The notes beneath the pieces are model-generated. The model saw only the letters and a program-made list of their open reading frames with translations. It was not told the DNA's origin and ran no database searches. From Arthrobacter sp. Bi83 (GTDB lineage: Bacteria; Actinomycetota; Actinomycetes; Actinomycetales; Micrococcaceae): a stretch of 64,000 nt of DNA. A program made the translations under genes and the position numbers. The first letter of the stretch is position 1; each line of letters begins with the position of its first letter. Shown here one piece after another: positions 62,885 to 64,000 of this stretch. The DNA is taken from positions 27,295 through 91,294 of the forward strand of contig NZ_CAKKLY010000014.1 of the NCBI RefSeq assembly GCF_918698095.1. Direction: 5' to 3'.

Positions 62885-63397
62885 CTAAGGCTGTTTAAAT
62901 TCGATCTGGCCCAGGTCGTTGGTGAGCACGAGGGCCCGCTCCGTGAGGGAGTACGTCAGGGGCGACTTCAGGAAGCTGACCGTCCACCGCCGGATGTCCC
63001 CCGTGGTGCCGGAGCACCCATTGGCTGTTTCAGCCAGCCGTTCCGGGTCAGTAGTGAGCGTGCGGGCAGTGACTGCCGAGGGTACGTTCAGCGTGCCGCA
63101 AGGCATCCGGACCGTCATGGTCAGCGTCCCGTTCACTCGGCTGAAGCTCATGCGAAGAGGATTCGTGGCGAGCCAGGTCAGGTTGTGGCGGTAGTCGGTG
63201 CCTGCCGTCGAAGTAAAGTTCTTGCACTCGAAAGGATCACGGTTCACGCTCTCGCGGTACTTGGCTTCGCTGCAATCAAAGGGGCTCGCCGTCGAGGTAA
63301 CGGGACCGGGACCGGCCTGACGCGCAGCAAGACCACTGCATCCCGTGAGCGCCAAAACACCGATCAATACAAAGGACGGCAGCGGCCGGCGCTTCAT
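62885..63397 (-). CDS. Putative lipoprotein, META-like
   Basis: 170 aa from the ATG at 63397, which has AAGGGG seven bases upstream. The signal (RRPLPSFVLIGVLALTGCSG) carries the lipobox LTGC, so it is a surface lipoprotein. The domain has LTWLATNPLRMSFSRVNGTLTMTVRMPCGTLNVP and an NGCSG segment that resemble META/HslJ-type beta-barrels, together with two further Cys that may pair. Function unknown. Confidence 0.7.
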   Translation of the reverse strand: MKRRPLPSFVLIGVLALTGCSGLAARQAGPGPVTSTASPFDCSEAKYRESVNRDPFECKNFTSTAGTDYRHNLTWLATNPLRMSFSRVNGTLTMTVRMPCGTLNVPSAVTARTLTTDPERLAETANGCSGTTGDIRRWTVSFLKSPLTYSLTERALVLTNDLGQIEFKQP

Positions 63398-63810
63398 GGC
63401 AACCCCTTCGACGCTTTCCAACTAGGATTCACGACCTGCCCCGCCCACTACGGATCGTCCGGGCTACAGGCCTGGGAAATTCGAGCGAAGGAGTGCCGGT
63501 GCCAAAGCCCCGGGTTCAGAAGGCTTCAGTTCGTCTTCGTCGCCGGCCCCGTCATACGCCGAACGCAGTGCGAGCGGAAAATGGCGAAGCAGCCGCTGAG
63601 CCCCCGCGGCGGGGCAAGCAAGGCTGCTTCGGCTTTAAGTCAACACTTGTCGTCCGGACTAGGCACCAGTGGCGAATACCTGTCTTTGTGAGTGCCTGGC
63701 TACTTATCTGCGCAAATGACATCTCCCACGGATGGGCAAGGCGCCTGACCAGTGGCCGCCGCCGCTTACGCATATTACCGGGCATGAGCCTGCAAGTCGG
63801 GGCGCCGCTG
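63398..63810. other. Non-coding stretch
   Basis: About 410 bases between the lipoprotein and the zinc-ribbon fragment. A plus-strand frame from 63493 overlaps the zinc-ribbon gene and is Arg/Pro-rich without family resemblance. I see no RNA gene, palindrome or terminator of note. Confidence 0.35.
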
Positions 63811-64000
63811 TCAGCGGGTCAGCGCGTTTTTCTGGCGGGAGTTGATCGTTGACATCTGTCCGCAGTTCGAGCAGGTGATGCGGTAGGACCTGGACGTGGT
63901 GAAGAGGGGTATGAAGAACAGCGTGAATTTGGTGGCGCGTTCTTCGAGGTGGTGGTGGACGGAGAGCCCGCAGGACTGGCAGGTGGCAACCCGGCCAGGC
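63811..64000 (-). CDS. Zinc-ribbon protein, C-terminal fragment
   Basis: The last 62 codons of a gene whose start is beyond the right edge; stop TGA at 63813-63811. It reads ATCQSCGLSVHHHLEERA, then TKFTLFFIPLFTTSRSYR, then ITCSNCGQMSTI. The two CxxC pairs form a zinc ribbon split by a hydrophobic strand pair, as in the small zinc-ribbon family common in actinobacteria. It is too short to be found by a length-limited frame search. Function unknown. Confidence 0.85.
   Translation of the reverse strand, partial: PGRVATCQSCGLSVHHHLEERATKFTLFFIPLFTTSRSYRITCSNCGQMSTINSRQKNALTR

Noticed and set aside
63493..63852. Plus-strand 119-codon open frame near the right end
   Set aside because: It overlaps the zinc-ribbon gene on the other strand and is Arg-rich without family resemblance.

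Overview
The window is high-GC DNA from an actinobacterium. The gene set (DUF4193 and DUF5997 proteins, a putrescine oxidase very like the Micrococcus/Rhodococcus enzyme, many GntR, LacI and IclR regulators, MHS-family carriers, frequent ATGA and TGATG gene overlaps) points to Micrococcales, most likely an Arthrobacter or Pseudarthrobacter-like soil bacterium. I see no rRNA, tRNA, CRISPR array, insertion sequence or phage gene. The window reads as chromosomal accessory catabolism: a series of small substrate-specific modules, each with its own regulator, transporter and enzymes.

Layout. 1-2.2 kb: the end of a NitT/TauT-type ABC transporter, then an abbreviated LacI protein. 2.2-6.5 kb: a Tat-exported multicopper oxidase coupled to a lipoprotein, and a secreted L,D-transpeptidase-like protein. 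6.5-13.1 kb: a 5-oxoproline-type locus (PxpA, fused KipI-KipA, biotin carboxylase-BCCP, MHS carrier, divergent GntR). 13.1-23.5 kb: mostly housekeeping or unassigned genes (LysR-like effector domain, DUF5997, secreted Fn3 protein, DUF4193, SDR with MFS carrier, PHP, VOC, PepSY-like, SRPBCC). 23.5-30.2 kb: a sugar-acid module (FucD-type dehydratase, aldehyde dehydrogenase, FAH-family enzyme, GntR, MFS) with matching operators on both transcription units. 30.2-34.8 kb: putrescine oxidase, permease and TetR. 34.8-36.8 kb: a drug-efflux carrier with MarR. 36.8-42.9 kb: a polar-amino-acid ABC transporter, a FAD oxidase and a Gfo/Idh dehydrogenase with a divergent LacI. 45-49 kb: LysR, tartrate/malate-type dehydrogenase and DctA. 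50.1-56.2 kb: a kinase-free module with a split transketolase, TIM-barrel isomerase, SDR, MHS carrier and GntR, carrying four copies of one 13-bp operator. 56.2-61.8 kb: IclR, D-2-hydroxyacid dehydrogenase, HMG-CoA-lyase-like enzyme, class III CoA-transferase and a frameshifted GntP permease. 62-64 kb: AlkD-like protein, lipoprotein and a zinc-ribbon fragment.

The best candidates for under-described biology are four modules. The Pxp locus has, split over two genes, the same parts as urea carboxylase. The split-transketolase cluster has no kinase and a clear operator set. The ABC/FAD-oxidase/Gfo-Idh cluster could be for Amadori (fructosyl-amino acid) or similar compounds. The CoA-transferase/lyase cluster has an unknown substrate. 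The sequence also contains large hairpin repeats and several 15-bp or 30-bp tandem duplications.
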